DNA of 64,000 bases from DASPJQ01 sp035299065 (GTDB taxonomy: Bacteria; Bacteroidota; Bacteroidia; Flavobacteriales_D; UBA2798), in NCBI GenBank assembly GCA_035299065.1, contig DATGXI010000066.1, positions 10,354 through 74,353 of the forward strand, written 5' to 3'. Made by a program: the position numbers and the translations under genes. The notes beneath the pieces are model-generated. The model was not told the DNA's origin. It did no database searches and worked only from the letters and a program-made list of their open reading frames with translations. Of the stretch, positions 29,101-37,857 are shown piece by piece (position 1 is the stretch's first letter; each line of letters begins with the position of its first letter).

Positions 29101-29610
29101 AACTTTAAAACACTTGGTAAAAAATACGGCAAGCTTATGAAGGACCTTGCTGAGACGGTAAAAGCATTTGACAATGCCAGGATTGCTGAAATTGAAAGCA
29201 AGGGTGAAATCACCTTAACCATACAGGATACCGAAGTTCATTTGACGCTGGAAGATGTGGAAATAGCTACAAGTGACATACAGGGTTGGTCGGTATTGGC
29301 TGAAAGCGGGTTAACCGTGGCCCTTGACATTAATGTGTCGCCCGAGCTGAAGCAGGAGGGCATAGCCCGTGAGTTGGTGAACCGAATTCAGAACCTGCGC
29401 AAAGATTCGGGGCTGGACGTGACCGATAAAATTGACATCAAGCTTTTGAAATTTGCCGAGATAAACGAGGCCGTTACCAATAACATGAATTACATATGTG
29501 CCGAGGTGCTTGCCAATTCTTTGATTTTGGTAGACGAATTGGGAAATAATGCCCATGAATTGGACCTTGAAGACGGTATATTGACGCGTATAAGCCTCCA
29601 AAAGGCTTGA
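26152..29610 (+). CDS. ileS: isoleucyl-tRNA synthetase
   Basis: 1152 residues, the long form of class Ia IleRS. The HIGH-type motif appears as PSANGMPGIHHAMARS near residue 55. The CP1 editing domain shows WTTTPWTLPSN, the KMSKS loop is KMSKRLGNAVDPF, and an anticodon-binding C-terminal region follows. It charges tRNA-Ile. An unusual tRNA-Ile(UAU) is encoded in the array at 16564-16636. Upstream is the divergent SUMF1 gene. Confidence 0.97.
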   Translation: MSNKYNEYKNLDLPKLADEILAKWDAEHTFEKSVSIREGKTPFVFFEGPPSANGMPGIHHAMARSIKDIFCRYKTLKGYQVKRKAGWDTHGLPIELGVEKELGITKEDIGKKISVDEYNAACRKAVMKYTDVWNDLTRKIGYWVDMDNPYVTYENKYIESVWWLLKNIYDKNLLYKGYSIQPYSPAAGTGLSANEINQPGCYRNVKDSSAIAMFKSVGHSFLEGGQPDVYFLAWTTTPWTLPSNTALAVGNNIDYVLVNTFNSYSGKNVWVILAQNLVSKYFDPKGLEADFSAYKSGDKLIPYRIANTFKGKDLVGIKYEQLLPYALPHENADKAFRVIAGDFVTTEDGTGIVHIAPTFGADDMKVAKDAGVPPMLVVDENGKAVPLVDLRGRFRHELDDKTFGLGGEYVKEAYLTDAEKAEELKKQKALLESAGIIKDLKAYLSVDDRIILKLQNENKLFKKEKYEHTYPHCWRTDKPVLYYPLDSWFIKITNVSQRMAELNNTINWKPESTGTGRFGNWLANANDWNLSRSRYWGVPLPIWRSETNEEIFIGSMEQLKAECEKSVKAGLMSKNPLENFVPGNFDEKNYNVFDLHRPYVDDIVLVSPSGKPMKRELDLIDVWFDSGSMPYAQWHYPFENKDKIDGRKEFPSDFIAEGVDQTRGWFYTLHAIATMCFDSVAYKNVVSNGLVLDKNGQKMSKRLGNAVDPFAVLPKYGPDAIRWYMISNAPPWDNLKFNEELVAETQRTFFRALYNTYAFFALYANIDGFNFEQAEIPVKDRPEIDRWILSKLNSLVKDVDAFYADYDPTNAARQIENFVIDNLSNWYVRLCRRRFWKGEYTHDKIAAYQTLYTCLETLSILAAPIAPFYAERLFTDLNTTTGRIKAGSVHLTDFPVASESIIDTDLEQRMQLAQRVSSMVLSLRRKENHRVRQPLQKIMIPVTSEIMERQLKAVSDLILSEVNIKQMELVSANNPLFNKTAKANFKTLGKKYGKLMKDLAETVKAFDNARIAEIESKGEITLTIQDTEVHLTLEDVEIATSDIQGWSVLAESGLTVALDINVSPELKQEGIARELVNRIQNLRKDSGLDVTDKIDIKLLKFAEINEAVTNNMNYICAEVLANSLILVDELGNNAHELDLEDGILTRISLQKA

Positions 29611-29694
29611 TTTTTTTCAGAATAATCTGAATTTCAAATTTTTATGAATCAAAGTTTTATTTGCGAAATAACCGCAAACTCATTTTTATTTTGA

Positions 29695-29702
29695 TATATT
29701 TG
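29695..29702 (+). promoter_or_regulatory. -7 promoter box of the DksA-like gene
   Basis: TATATTTG, an exact TAnnTTTG match, 70 nt before the start codon. Confidence 0.6.
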
Positions 29703-29755
29703 CGCGGTTTTCAAAGGACTTTTACACAACTGTACTTTGAAAACACTAATTAAAT

Positions 29756-29762
29756 AAGGAGG
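29756..29762 (+). promoter_or_regulatory. strong Shine-Dalgarno site
   Basis: AAGGAGG ends 9 nt before the ATG at 29772. Such a site is uncommon in this phylum, where most genes here lack one, and suggests heavy translation of the downstream gene. Confidence 0.6.
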
Positions 29763-29771
29763 ACGTGAGAC

Positions 29772-30680
29772 ATGGCTTCAAAGAAAAAGACAGTTAAAAA
29801 AGCAGCTAAGCCGGCAAAAAAAGCCGCAAAAAAGCCAGCTAAACCAGCTAAAAAGGCCGCAAAACCGGCAAAAAAGCCAGCTAAAAAAGTAGCAAAACCA
29901 GCTAAAAAAGCTGCAAAACCTGCCAAAAAAGCTGCAAAACCGGTTAAAAAAGCCGCAAAACCTGCTAAAAAACCAGTTGCCAAAAAACCGGTTAAAAAAG
30001 TAGTGGCCAAAAAACCTGCTAAACCCGTAAAACCAGCAAAGCCGGCAAAACCAGCTAAAGTTGAAAAACCCGTTAAAGCTGAAAAACCAGCAAAAGCGGT
30101 TGAGGTAAAAGTTCCAAAAGCTGAGCCTATTAAAGCGGCTAAGCCAGCAAAACCTGAGAAAAAATCTTCAAAACCTCAGTACGAAAGCATGATGCGTAAA
30201 ACGGTTGACGTAAAAAGTTTGCCTAAACCGCCAGTGCCACAAGGTAAACCAACTGTGTTTTATTCAAATCAAAAAGCATTGGATCATACCAAAGCCGGTA
30301 AGATTGATGAGCGCACGCGTTACAACGATGAGGAATTAAAAGAATTCAAAGAAATCATTCTTTCAAAATTGGCCGAGGCACGTAAGGACCTTGACATGTT
30401 ACGCAGTTCCTTGACACATACCAGTGACAATGGTACCGATGACACATCGCCAACCTTCAAAATGATGGAAGACGGTAGTGAAACATTGAGCCGTGAGGAA
30501 ACTGCACAGCTTGCAGGCCGCCAGGAAAAATTCATCCAGGCATTGGAAGCAGCATTGATTCGTATTGAGAACAAAACCTACGGTGTTTGCCGTGTAACAG
30601 GTCGTTTGATCAATAAGGAGCGTTTAAAATTGGTGCCTCACACAACGTTGAGCATTGAAGCAAAAAATATGCAGAACTAG
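29772..30680 (+). CDS. Lys/Ala/Pro-rich tail fused to a TraR/DksA-type protein
   Basis: 302 residues. The first ~135 are histone-H1-like repeats of AKKAAKPAKK type, strongly basic and probably disordered, able to bind DNA or RNA. The C-terminal ~120 residues are a DksA/TraR-like domain (coiled coil ~180-260, then YGVCRVTGRLINKERLKLVP), with only one of the four zinc cysteines left. DksA-like proteins act in the secondary channel of RNA polymerase; the basic tail would add nucleic-acid binding. Transcribed from its own promoter and followed by a terminator. Confidence 0.82.
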   Translation: MASKKKTVKKAAKPAKKAAKKPAKPAKKAAKPAKKPAKKVAKPAKKAAKPAKKAAKPVKKAAKPAKKPVAKKPVKKVVAKKPAKPVKPAKPAKPAKVEKPVKAEKPAKAVEVKVPKAEPIKAAKPAKPEKKSSKPQYESMMRKTVDVKSLPKPPVPQGKPTVFYSNQKALDHTKAGKIDERTRYNDEELKEFKEIILSKLAEARKDLDMLRSSLTHTSDNGTDDTSPTFKMMEDGSETLSREETAQLAGRQEKFIQALEAALIRIENKTYGVCRVTGRLINKERLKLVPHTTLSIEAKNMQN

Positions 30681-31010
30681 TTTAGTGCTGTTTATATAAG
30701 ACGGGCCCTGGTAAATACCAGGGCTTTTCTTTTTCTATAGATGTGAGTAGTTAGATATGAGTATTGAGAAACGGACCCCCTTAGCGCTAAGGGCAAATTG
30801 TAAAGGGTACGAGGAACTTAGACAGTCATTTTTAAATCCGTTTTTTAACTGCGCTTTGGAAAACTGCCCCAATGAACCATGTTTCGAAAAGGATAAAAGC
30901 CCTGTCTTCAATGGTTCCGTATCTCACATCTCACTACTCACATCTCACTACTCCTCTAAAAAATTCCTAAAATCACCAATAATCCCGTACAATCCTTAAT
31001 TTAGCACACC
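30681..31010. other. 330-nt intergenic region with terminator and short repeats
   Basis: GGGCCCTGGTA/TACCAGGGC with a following T-rich tract (30704-30735) terminates the DksA-like gene. Further on are the palindrome CCCTTAGCGCTAAGGG and a tandem CTCACATCTCACTACT repeat near 30925. An 80-codon frame at 30757 crosses these repeats and is probably not a gene. Confidence 0.6.
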
Positions 31011-31637
31011 ATGCGTGCAGCGCTCATAACCATATTCAGCGTTTTACTGATTGATCAAATCGTAAAAATATACATCAAAACACATTTTTATTTAGGTGAG
31101 AGTTACGAGGTTTTTTCCTGGTTCAACATTCATTTTATTGAAAATCCCGGCATGGCTTTCGGTACCGAAATTGGTGGCGCAGGCAGTTCCTGGGGAAAGC
31201 TGGCCCTAAGTATTTTTCGCCTGGTTGCCATTGTTGGAATAGCCTGGTACATGCGCAAGCTCATTCGTGAAAAAGCACAAACACTGCTTATAGTTTGCAT
31301 TGGGTTAATATTTGCAGGCGCATTCGGTAACATGATTGACAGTATGTTTTACGGTTTGTTTTTTGGTGAAAGCTATGAATTACAAATTGCGCAATTCATG
31401 CCAAAAGAGGGTGGGTATGCACCGTTTTTATTCGGAAACGTGGTTGACATGGTTTCTTTCTCCTTTTTCCCTCCCATATTCAACATTGCTGACAGTTCAA
31501 TCAGCATTGGTGTTGCCATTCTTGTTCTTAAACAAAAATCATTTTTCGGTAAAAAGAAGGAAATGCCACCAGCTGCTGAAAATGCTGATATACCGCCTAC
31601 CGATTCAAGCCAGTCAGCAGGTGATATAGTTTCGTAA
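31011..31637 (+). CDS. lspA: lipoprotein signal peptidase II
   Basis: 208 residues with four transmembrane helices. The catalytic aspartates lie in GAFGNMIDSM and FNIADSSIS, and FIENPGMAFG matches the family box NxGxAFG. An insertion of ~25 residues between the two Asp motifs is typical of Bacteroidota LspA. Cleaves prolipoproteins before the lipidated Cys; many such substrates are encoded in this window. Confidence 0.95.
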   Translation: MRAALITIFSVLLIDQIVKIYIKTHFYLGESYEVFSWFNIHFIENPGMAFGTEIGGAGSSWGKLALSIFRLVAIVGIAWYMRKLIREKAQTLLIVCIGLIFAGAFGNMIDSMFYGLFFGESYELQIAQFMPKEGGYAPFLFGNVVDMVSFSFFPPIFNIADSSISIGVAILVLKQKSFFGKKKEMPPAAENADIPPTDSSQSAGDIVS

Positions 31638-31685
31638 ATACGATTTCAATCAATACTATTACGTTTTTATTTTCGTTTTAAGTTT

Positions 31686-32411
31686 ATGTTAAGGCCATTA
31701 TTACTCCTTTTTTTCATGATGCCTGGTTCAGTTTTTGGACAAGATATCCTTGCAATAGGATTAGGAGCCGAATTAACAAAACAAGGTATTAATGATTCGG
31801 ACTGTCCCAGTTGTTTGGTTTTTGAATACCCCGAAGCGTACACTGCTGTTAAAACGGATATAATTTATATTAAGAAGCATCTTATCTTGATGGGGGGTGT
31901 TAATGTTTCTGTGCAAAAATTAAATTCTCATCGCGTGCCTGATTTCCGCACCGCACCACCTATAGAATTTAGGCAATCCCCTTCAATAGCTATATCCTAT
32001 GAAGAAAAGTATTTTGGATTAGGATTAAATTTAATGGCAGGGGTTAATTTTGGAAAAAAAAGCAGATTTTACCTGGGACCCGGTTTTAGTTCAGTTATTG
32101 GCAGGTTGCTTAGCGCTAATAAGATTCAACATTACACATATTTTCATTATGATTCTACTTCCAACAGCTTGGTAACTGATGCCAAAACCGAAGTGGTAAC
32201 TAAGGGTGAAGGCACGAATCATGGAAGATTATTTTACAGAGATGTGCGAATACAAGCAGGTTTTGTGCAACCTATTTATAAAAACTTTATAACTCAATTT
32301 AATTTTTTTTATGCGCCTTTGGAATATGCGCGCTGGCGGTTTGGCATGAGCTTTAGTGTTCTTTATAATTTTACAAGGGAACAAGCAGGTAAACATCCGT
32401 CAAGAGAATAA
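31686..32411 (+). CDS. secreted protein, probable outer-membrane barrel
   Basis: 241 residues with a short signal peptide (to ~VFGQ, residue 19) and alternating hydrophobic/polar strands such as IAISYEEKYFGLGLNLMAGV and RFYLGPGFSSVIGRL. Ends with a barrel-like strand WRFGMSFSVLYNF. No recognised family. Confidence 0.6.
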   Translation: MLRPLLLLFFMMPGSVFGQDILAIGLGAELTKQGINDSDCPSCLVFEYPEAYTAVKTDIIYIKKHLILMGGVNVSVQKLNSHRVPDFRTAPPIEFRQSPSIAISYEEKYFGLGLNLMAGVNFGKKSRFYLGPGFSSVIGRLLSANKIQHYTYFHYDSTSNSLVTDAKTEVVTKGEGTNHGRLFYRDVRIQAGFVQPIYKNFITQFNFFYAPLEYARWRFGMSFSVLYNFTREQAGKHPSRE

Positions 32412-32426
32412 TTTTACCTTTGCACG

Positions 32427-33995
32427 ATGCAACTTCTTAACCAGTTAACCATTTCACAACTTACTTGTTTTTGGACGGCATGGGTGTTTTTCATGTTTTC
32501 AATTATCTTTTTTCATTCTTATAAAGTTAAATTTGCTCTCTTATTCTTAGTCCTTGGTGCTTTTGTAGTAGGTTATTTCATGATCACCCTCGATCCGTTT
32601 TTAAACCTTTGGGACGAGCGCATACACGCACTGGTAGCCAAAAACATGGGCAATAATTTTTTTAAACCAACACTTTACGCCAACCCACTGCTTGAATACA
32701 ACTATCAAAACTGGACCCACAACCACATTTGGGTACATAAACAACCCTTGTACTTATGGCAAATGGCTGCCAGCATAAAAATTTTTGGCAACAACATCAT
32801 TGGTGTGCGCATGCCATCGGTCATCATGCATGCCATAATTCCGTATTTTATTTACCGCATGGGTAAAATCACAACGAATGATGCAGTTGGATTTTACGGT
32901 GGTTTGTTTTTTGCCGTAGCCATGTTCCCGCTTGAATTGTGCAGTGGTTTTTATTCAACCGACCACAATGACATGGCCTTTTTATTTTACATAACCGCCA
33001 GTTTTTGGGCCTGGTTTGAATTCCAGGCATCGCCTAAAAAACGCTGGATCATTTTAATTGGATTATTTTCAGGTTGCGCAATCCTGGTAAAATGGCTGGT
33101 TGGTCTTTTAATTTACGCCATATGGGGAATTACCGGTTTAATGGATCTGAAAAAAGCAAAATGGAATTTCATTGTGCTGTTGCCCATGGTGTATGCATTG
33201 CTGGTAACCGTCATTGTTGTTTTGCCCTGGCAGTTGTACATACGCGCAGCTTTTCCCATTGAAACCGCACATGAAATGCAGTATAACACCCGTCATTTTT
33301 TTGAACCTATTGAGGGGCATGACGGTGCGTGGTGGTACCATTTTGATGTGTTGAAGGAAATATATGGATCAGGATTTCTTATGCCGTTTGTTCTCGTGAT
33401 CTCATTAATTGCTTTACTTATACTTGTCAAACAAATAAAATACCGCATAGCCATTGCTGGTTCCATAACCATTGTTTATGCGTTTTATTCATTGGCAGCA
33501 ACCAAAATGGTATCCTTTGGTATTATTGTTTGTCCCTTTGTATTTATGGGTTATGCCGCACTTGTTTACCAGGCAACGCGTTACCGCAATTTAATACCCA
33601 ATAAAGCCATGCAGGTAGTGTTACTTTCGGTTTTGGTATTGTCACCCTGTTACGCCATTCTTGATTTAAACAAGATCAAGCACCACCACAGTGATATTTC
33701 ACCAGCTGTAAAATGGCAACGCCAAATGCACGAAAAAGAAATGCAGCTTGTCAATCACCTTATAAAAAACGAGAACAAATATCCATCCAAACAAAAAGTG
33801 TTGTTCAACGTAACAGGTTATGTTAATTCGCATATACCCGTAATGTTTTATACCAACTATGTGGCGTATGATTTTGTACCAACAATCCAACAAATAAAAC
33901 AGGTACGCAGCAAGGGGTATACAACATTTATAGTTGACAATGGTAATTTGCCGGTTGAGGTAACCGATGCAGAAATGATTGTAATAAAACCTTAG
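32427..33995 (+). CDS. GT39/GT83-type membrane glycosyltransferase
   Basis: 522 residues with about ten to twelve transmembrane helices. The acidic residues after the first helix (LNLWDERIHALVAKNM, Asp-Glu) match the catalytic loop of protein-mannosyltransferase/ArnT-like enzymes (GT-C fold). GVRMPSVIMHAIIPYFIYRM is the conserved second loop. Predicted transfer of a sugar from a polyprenyl-phosphate donor to lipid or protein on the outer face of the inner membrane. Confidence 0.82.
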   Translation: MQLLNQLTISQLTCFWTAWVFFMFSIIFFHSYKVKFALLFLVLGAFVVGYFMITLDPFLNLWDERIHALVAKNMGNNFFKPTLYANPLLEYNYQNWTHNHIWVHKQPLYLWQMAASIKIFGNNIIGVRMPSVIMHAIIPYFIYRMGKITTNDAVGFYGGLFFAVAMFPLELCSGFYSTDHNDMAFLFYITASFWAWFEFQASPKKRWIILIGLFSGCAILVKWLVGLLIYAIWGITGLMDLKKAKWNFIVLLPMVYALLVTVIVVLPWQLYIRAAFPIETAHEMQYNTRHFFEPIEGHDGAWWYHFDVLKEIYGSGFLMPFVLVISLIALLILVKQIKYRIAIAGSITIVYAFYSLAATKMVSFGIIVCPFVFMGYAALVYQATRYRNLIPNKAMQVVLLSVLVLSPCYAILDLNKIKHHHSDISPAVKWQRQMHEKEMQLVNHLIKNENKYPSKQKVLFNVTGYVNSHIPVMFYTNYVAYDFVPTIQQIKQVRSKGYTTFIVDNGNLPVEVTDAEMIVIKP

Positions 33996-34040
33996 TGATT
34001 TTTTACGAATGCAATAAAATGCGTTTACCGCATTTCCAAT

Positions 34041-34096
34041 CTTAAATCTTAAATCTTAAATCTTAAATCTTAAATCTTAAATCTTAAATCTTAAAT
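34041..34096. repeat. tandem repeat, 8 x CTTAAAT
   Basis: Eight perfect copies of the heptamer CTTAAAT, overlapping the last codons and the stop of the minus-strand amidohydrolase gene. Length variation by replication slippage would alter the C-terminus or stop. Confidence 0.9.
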
Positions 34097-35103
34097 TCTT
34101 CCTTCTTCATCCCCAGCCATTCCAATGCCGATCCTGAAAGCAATATTTCTTTTTTCGCATCGTCATACGGCATGCTGTTTATGAGTTCGCCCGGTATTAA
34201 TTCGCCTAATGGAAAGGGATAATCGGTTCCCATGCTTACACGGTTGGCGCCAATTAAATTCACTACGTATTCAAGCATAGGCGGATCATGCACCAGGGCA
34301 TCAACCCAAAATTTACCAAGGTACTCGCGTGGTGAAACATTGTTGTCAATGGCGCATAAATCAGGACGTACATCAAACCCGTGTTGGATGCGGCCAATGG
34401 TTGCCGGAAAACTTCCACCACCGTGCGCAAACGAAACGCGTAATTTTGGCAAACGTTCAAACACACCGCCAAAAATCATGCTGCAAATAGCCAAACTTGA
34501 CTCGGCAGGCATACCCACCAGCCAGGGTAACCAGTAACGCTGCATTTTGTCCTGCCCCATCATATCCCATGGATGCACAAATACACACATGTCCAATTTT
34601 TCACATGCTTCAAATATGGGAAACAAATTGGGGTGATCAAGGTTCCAGTTATTGATGTGTGAGCCTATTTGAATTCCTTTTAATCCAAGGCTTTTGCAGC
34701 GTTCCAATTCTTTAAGAGCTAAATCAGGTGCCTGCATGGGCAAGGTTCCCAGTCCTACAAAGCGTTTCGGGTAACGGTGCACCACTTCTGCAATATGGTC
34801 GTTCAGGTATTTTGAAGTTTCAAGTGCATGTTCGGCTTTTGCCCAGTAATAAAATAAAACCGGAACGGTTGAAATTACCTGCACATCAACGTGGTGATGA
34901 TCGCATTCGCGCATACGTGTTTCTGGGCTCCAGCAATTGTCTTCAATTTCGCGAAAAAATTTATTGTCAATCATCATGCGCGCACAACAGGGCTTGTGGT
35001 GTTCCAGTGAAACAAACCCGCCATAACCAAATTTATCGCGCCAGTTCGGAAAATTCTCAGGGAGAATATGGGTGTGAACGTCTATTGTAAAAATCTTACT
35101 CAT
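34084..35103 (-). CDS. aminocarboxymuconate-semialdehyde decarboxylase (ACMSD-like)
   Basis: 339 residues of the metal-dependent amidohydrolase fold: DVHTHILPENFPNW (zinc-binding HxH), VFVHPWDMMG, SFAHGGGSFPATIGR and MGTDYPFPLGE (metal Asp). The Trp/Pro-rich start and HHKPCCARMM fit ACMSD. It removes CO2 from 2-amino-3-carboxymuconate 6-semialdehyde. The upstream gene encodes 3-hydroxyanthranilate dioxygenase, the preceding step of the kynurenine route. The last residues FKI are contributed by the CTTAAAT repeat. Confidence 0.88.
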   Translation of the reverse strand: MSKIFTIDVHTHILPENFPNWRDKFGYGGFVSLEHHKPCCARMMIDNKFFREIEDNCWSPETRMRECDHHHVDVQVISTVPVLFYYWAKAEHALETSKYLNDHIAEVVHRYPKRFVGLGTLPMQAPDLALKELERCKSLGLKGIQIGSHINNWNLDHPNLFPIFEACEKLDMCVFVHPWDMMGQDKMQRYWLPWLVGMPAESSLAICSMIFGGVFERLPKLRVSFAHGGGSFPATIGRIQHGFDVRPDLCAIDNNVSPREYLGKFWVDALVHDPPMLEYVVNLIGANRVSMGTDYPFPLGELIPGELINSMPYDDAKKEILLSGSALEWLGMKKEEFKI

Positions 35104-35168
35104 TTATTGTTGTATTTAACCACAGAGGGACCTGAGATAACCAGGGTTAGCAGAGAATTCCAAATCAA

Positions 35169-35693
35169 TCATACAAAACGTTCATCAATTTCCATGGTGT
35201 GGCCGCACTTTTTGCAGGTGCGGTTGTCAACACTTGAATAAAACTCAGTGAACGTTGGTAAAAAATCTTTTTCAATGCTGCGCATGTAAAAACGTTTGTC
35301 AAATAATTTATGGTTGCATTTGTCGCAAAACCATAATAGGCCATCAAGTTCTTCACTCTTGCGTTTGCGCTCAATTACCAATCCAACCGTATTGGCCGGG
35401 CGGTTGGGCGAATGCGGTATATTGGGTGGTAAAAGAAAAATTTCACCTTCTTTTATGTGTACGTCAACGGCTTTTCCATCCTCCTGTATGCGCACAATAA
35501 TGTCGCCTTCCAGCTGGTAAAAAAACTCTTCACTTTCGTTGAGGTGATAGTCCTTACGGGCATTTGGGCCACCAACAACCATGATAATAAATTCAGTGTC
35601 CTGGTAAATTACCTTGTTACCAATTGGTGGTTTAAGCAAATGGCGGTTTTCATCAATCCATTTTTTAAAATCGAACGGTCGTATAACTCCCAT
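35169..35693 (-). CDS. nbaC: 3-hydroxyanthranilate 3,4-dioxygenase
   Basis: 174 residues, the cupin-fold bacterial form. Iron ligands lie in the region DYHLNESEEFFYQLEGD and the later PPNIPHSPNRPA. A C-terminal rubredoxin-like Cys4 site (CDKCNHK, CKKCGHT) is typical of the single-domain bacterial enzyme. Opens the aromatic ring in tryptophan degradation; its product is the substrate of the ACMSD encoded downstream. Confidence 0.92.
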   Translation of the reverse strand: MGVIRPFDFKKWIDENRHLLKPPIGNKVIYQDTEFIIMVVGGPNARKDYHLNESEEFFYQLEGDIIVRIQEDGKAVDVHIKEGEIFLLPPNIPHSPNRPANTVGLVIERKRKSEELDGLLWFCDKCNHKLFDKRFYMRSIEKDFLPTFTEFYSSVDNRTCKKCGHTMEIDERFV

Positions 35694-35782
35694 ATTTTAA
35701 CAATTGTATAGCATTAAAGATAGAAAATAAGTGAACACTTTAAGTAAAAAACATTAATTTAAGCATTCTAAATTATAGACCT

Positions 35783-36415
35783 ATGAAGACTTCCATATTG
35801 ATCGCAATAGCCTGTTTCACAGCATTTGCATTTGCTGACAACACCGAAATTAAAACCATTGAACTGGGTGCAAAATGCCCCATGCCCGAGGTGAAAATGA
35901 AAGGCGTTGACGATTCAATGAAGTCGCTGAACGAGTTTAAATCAACCAACGGACTGCTGGTAGTGTTCAGTTGCAATACATGTCCGTTTGTAATTGGCAA
36001 TGGCAGTGACAGTGAGGGTTGGGACGGGCGTTACAACAGTGTGTACGATAAGGCAACAGCATCAAAAGTGGGAATGGTATTGGTTAATTCAAATCATGCC
36101 AAACGCGGTGGTGGCGATGGGTTGGCGGATATGAAGGAACGTGCAAAGGAAAAAGGATTTAAAATGCCGTATGTACTGGATGAAGAAAGTGCCCTGGCCA
36201 ATGCGTTTGGAGCAAAAACAACACCGCACGTGTTTTTATTTGACAAAAACATGAAATTGGTTTACCGCGGTGCCATTGATGACAATGTAAAAAGCGCAAG
36301 CGCTGTAAAGGATAAATATTTGGAAATGGCGTTGGAGTCGGTTTCAAAAGGAAAAAAGATCAAAACAAAAGAAACAAAGCCGGTTGGGTGTAGCATTAAG
36401 CGGGTGGCAAAATAA
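35783..36415 (+). CDS. secreted thioredoxin-fold (AhpC/TSA-like) protein
   Basis: 210 residues with a signal peptide (to ~AFAD, residue 19), FSCNTCPFV (CxxC active site, residues ~63-66) and ATTPHVFLFDKNMKLVYRGA, the cis-Pro strand of redoxins. The family is common in Bacteroidota and may act in periplasmic thiol chemistry. Confidence 0.85.
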   Translation: MKTSILIAIACFTAFAFADNTEIKTIELGAKCPMPEVKMKGVDDSMKSLNEFKSTNGLLVVFSCNTCPFVIGNGSDSEGWDGRYNSVYDKATASKVGMVLVNSNHAKRGGGDGLADMKERAKEKGFKMPYVLDEESALANAFGAKTTPHVFLFDKNMKLVYRGAIDDNVKSASAVKDKYLEMALESVSKGKKIKTKETKPVGCSIKRVAK

Positions 36416-36421
36416 TTCATT

Positions 36422-36979
36422 ATGAAACCGTCATATAAAACAGGTCTTTTTTTTGGTCTTGCCATCGCAAGTTTCATGATGGTGAATGACCTTTTAAGTG
36501 CTGATGAGCTTGATTCAAAAACCATGACAAAAATTTTTGTTGGGGGAATTTTGGCAGGAACAATTTCAGGCCTGTTATTTGGATTTATCATGACAAATTT
36601 CGCAATCTGGACTGCCCCTGGCATTGATGCAGCTTTTAAACAATTGCTGGAACCGGGTGAAGAACTTGTTTTTCATACACCAGCTAACCACAAAAAAGGT
36701 GTTGAAGCTGTTGGAGGAAAATTATTTTTGACGAACAAACGTCTTATTTTTGCTTCGCATAAAATCAATATTCAAAATCATTCAACGATTCTTAATCGCC
36801 ATGAAATCATTTCTGTAGAAAAGTATAACCACACATTTGGAATTGTAAAAAATGGCTTGAAAATAAAAAAGCAAATAGGCGAAGAGAACTTTATCGTAGC
36901 TAAGGTGGATGAGTGGATTAATCACCTTGCTTTTGCCGGGCCTATAGAAATGTTGAATAAGGATGTTTTGGATAAATAG
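36422..36979 (+). CDS. membrane protein with GRAM-like domain
   Basis: 185 residues: two N-terminal transmembrane helices (residues ~7-25 and ~40-62), then a PH/GRAM-like domain (LEPGEELVFHTPANHKKGVE, GGKLFLTNKRLIFASHKIN). GRAM domains bind lipids or membranes. It lies 6 nt after the redoxin gene and 11 nt before the next gene, so all three may be co-transcribed. Confidence 0.7.
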   Translation: MKPSYKTGLFFGLAIASFMMVNDLLSADELDSKTMTKIFVGGILAGTISGLLFGFIMTNFAIWTAPGIDAAFKQLLEPGEELVFHTPANHKKGVEAVGGKLFLTNKRLIFASHKINIQNHSTILNRHEIISVEKYNHTFGIVKNGLKIKKQIGEENFIVAKVDEWINHLAFAGPIEMLNKDVLDK

Positions 36980-36990
36980 ACCTAAGAATC

Positions 36991-37842
36991 TTGAAAACAA
37001 AATTTATTTTAGTAATTGGGTTTTTTATCTCCTTCAGTAGTGCAATTGCTCAATACGATGAGGTATTCAATTACCTTAAGCCAATGGATTCTTTCCAGGG
37101 CGAAAAAAATCTGCCTGCCGATGAAAAACGAAAATTGTTGTTCAAAGCTTTGCAAGATGTAGGCTGGGATTCTGATACCATGCCAATGGGTGAAAACATT
37201 GCCTATTACGAAGAAATGCTTACTTCAGGTGATTCAATGTATTTAGGCATGACACCACTTGATAGTTTAATTCATGTTGTAGATTTGAACGGAGACAACA
37301 AACAAGACATCGTTTTTCACGTCTTTAATTGGGGATTTGGTTTATACACGGGTGTTTTTATGAACCAGGGTAAAAAATTCACCAACTTCGATTTTCCGGC
37401 AACACTTTTTACAGGTACTACATGGGATAAAAATAAGTTGACCGGAGCTATGATGATGGAAATTGGGTGTTATATGTGTTTTAAGCAATTGAAAGTATGT
37501 TCCGTGAAGGAAGAAAAGGTTAATGTTATTCGCAATTATAATATTTATCCTTACGCCTGGGATCGCCTGGAGCTTGGAAAAAAGGGGACATACATAAAAT
37601 GCAATTCTAAAAAGATTAGTTTATTGAAACATGATGTAGGTCCAAATGCAAACAACTTCCGTGGTGAGGAAGCAGATGAAGCAACCAATAAGACCAGAAA
37701 TAAAATCACAATGAAGGAAGACGGCTATTACCTTGTTGAAACCTATGAAAATTATAAATTCATCATCTTTCGGGGAACGAGTGAAAATGATGACAAGACC
37801 TGTGATGAGAATTATTATTGTGGGTGGACGAAAGACCTCTAA
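36991..37842 (+). CDS. secreted protein of unknown function, TTG start
   Basis: 283 residues. The signal peptide (to AIAQ, residue ~20) begins at TTG 36991-36993; no ATG lies near it, so TTG is the likely start. The mature part has DLNGDNKQDIVFHVFNWG, resembling an FG-GAP/calcium-like loop, and several Cys residues. No family recognised. Confidence 0.65.
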   Translation: MKTKFILVIGFFISFSSAIAQYDEVFNYLKPMDSFQGEKNLPADEKRKLLFKALQDVGWDSDTMPMGENIAYYEEMLTSGDSMYLGMTPLDSLIHVVDLNGDNKQDIVFHVFNWGFGLYTGVFMNQGKKFTNFDFPATLFTGTTWDKNKLTGAMMMEIGCYMCFKQLKVCSVKEEKVNVIRNYNIYPYAWDRLELGKKGTYIKCNSKKISLLKHDVGPNANNFRGEEADEATNKTRNKITMKEDGYYLVETYENYKFIIFRGTSENDDKTCDENYYCGWTKDL

Positions 37843-37857
37843 AGGAATTTTAAATAA

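Noticed and set aside
29750..30010. Minus-strand frame of FLAGF-type repeats
   Set aside because: It mirrors the AKK repeats of the DksA-like gene on the other strand; low complexity, not a gene.
30757..30999. 80-codon plus-strand frame after the DksA-like gene
   Set aside because: It runs through a terminator-proximal palindrome and tandem CTCACATCTCACTACT repeats, and the peptide has no domain-like pattern.
34041..34096. CRISPR-like array
   Set aside because: The unit is only 7 nt, with no spacers and no cas genes. I found no CRISPR anywhere in the window.
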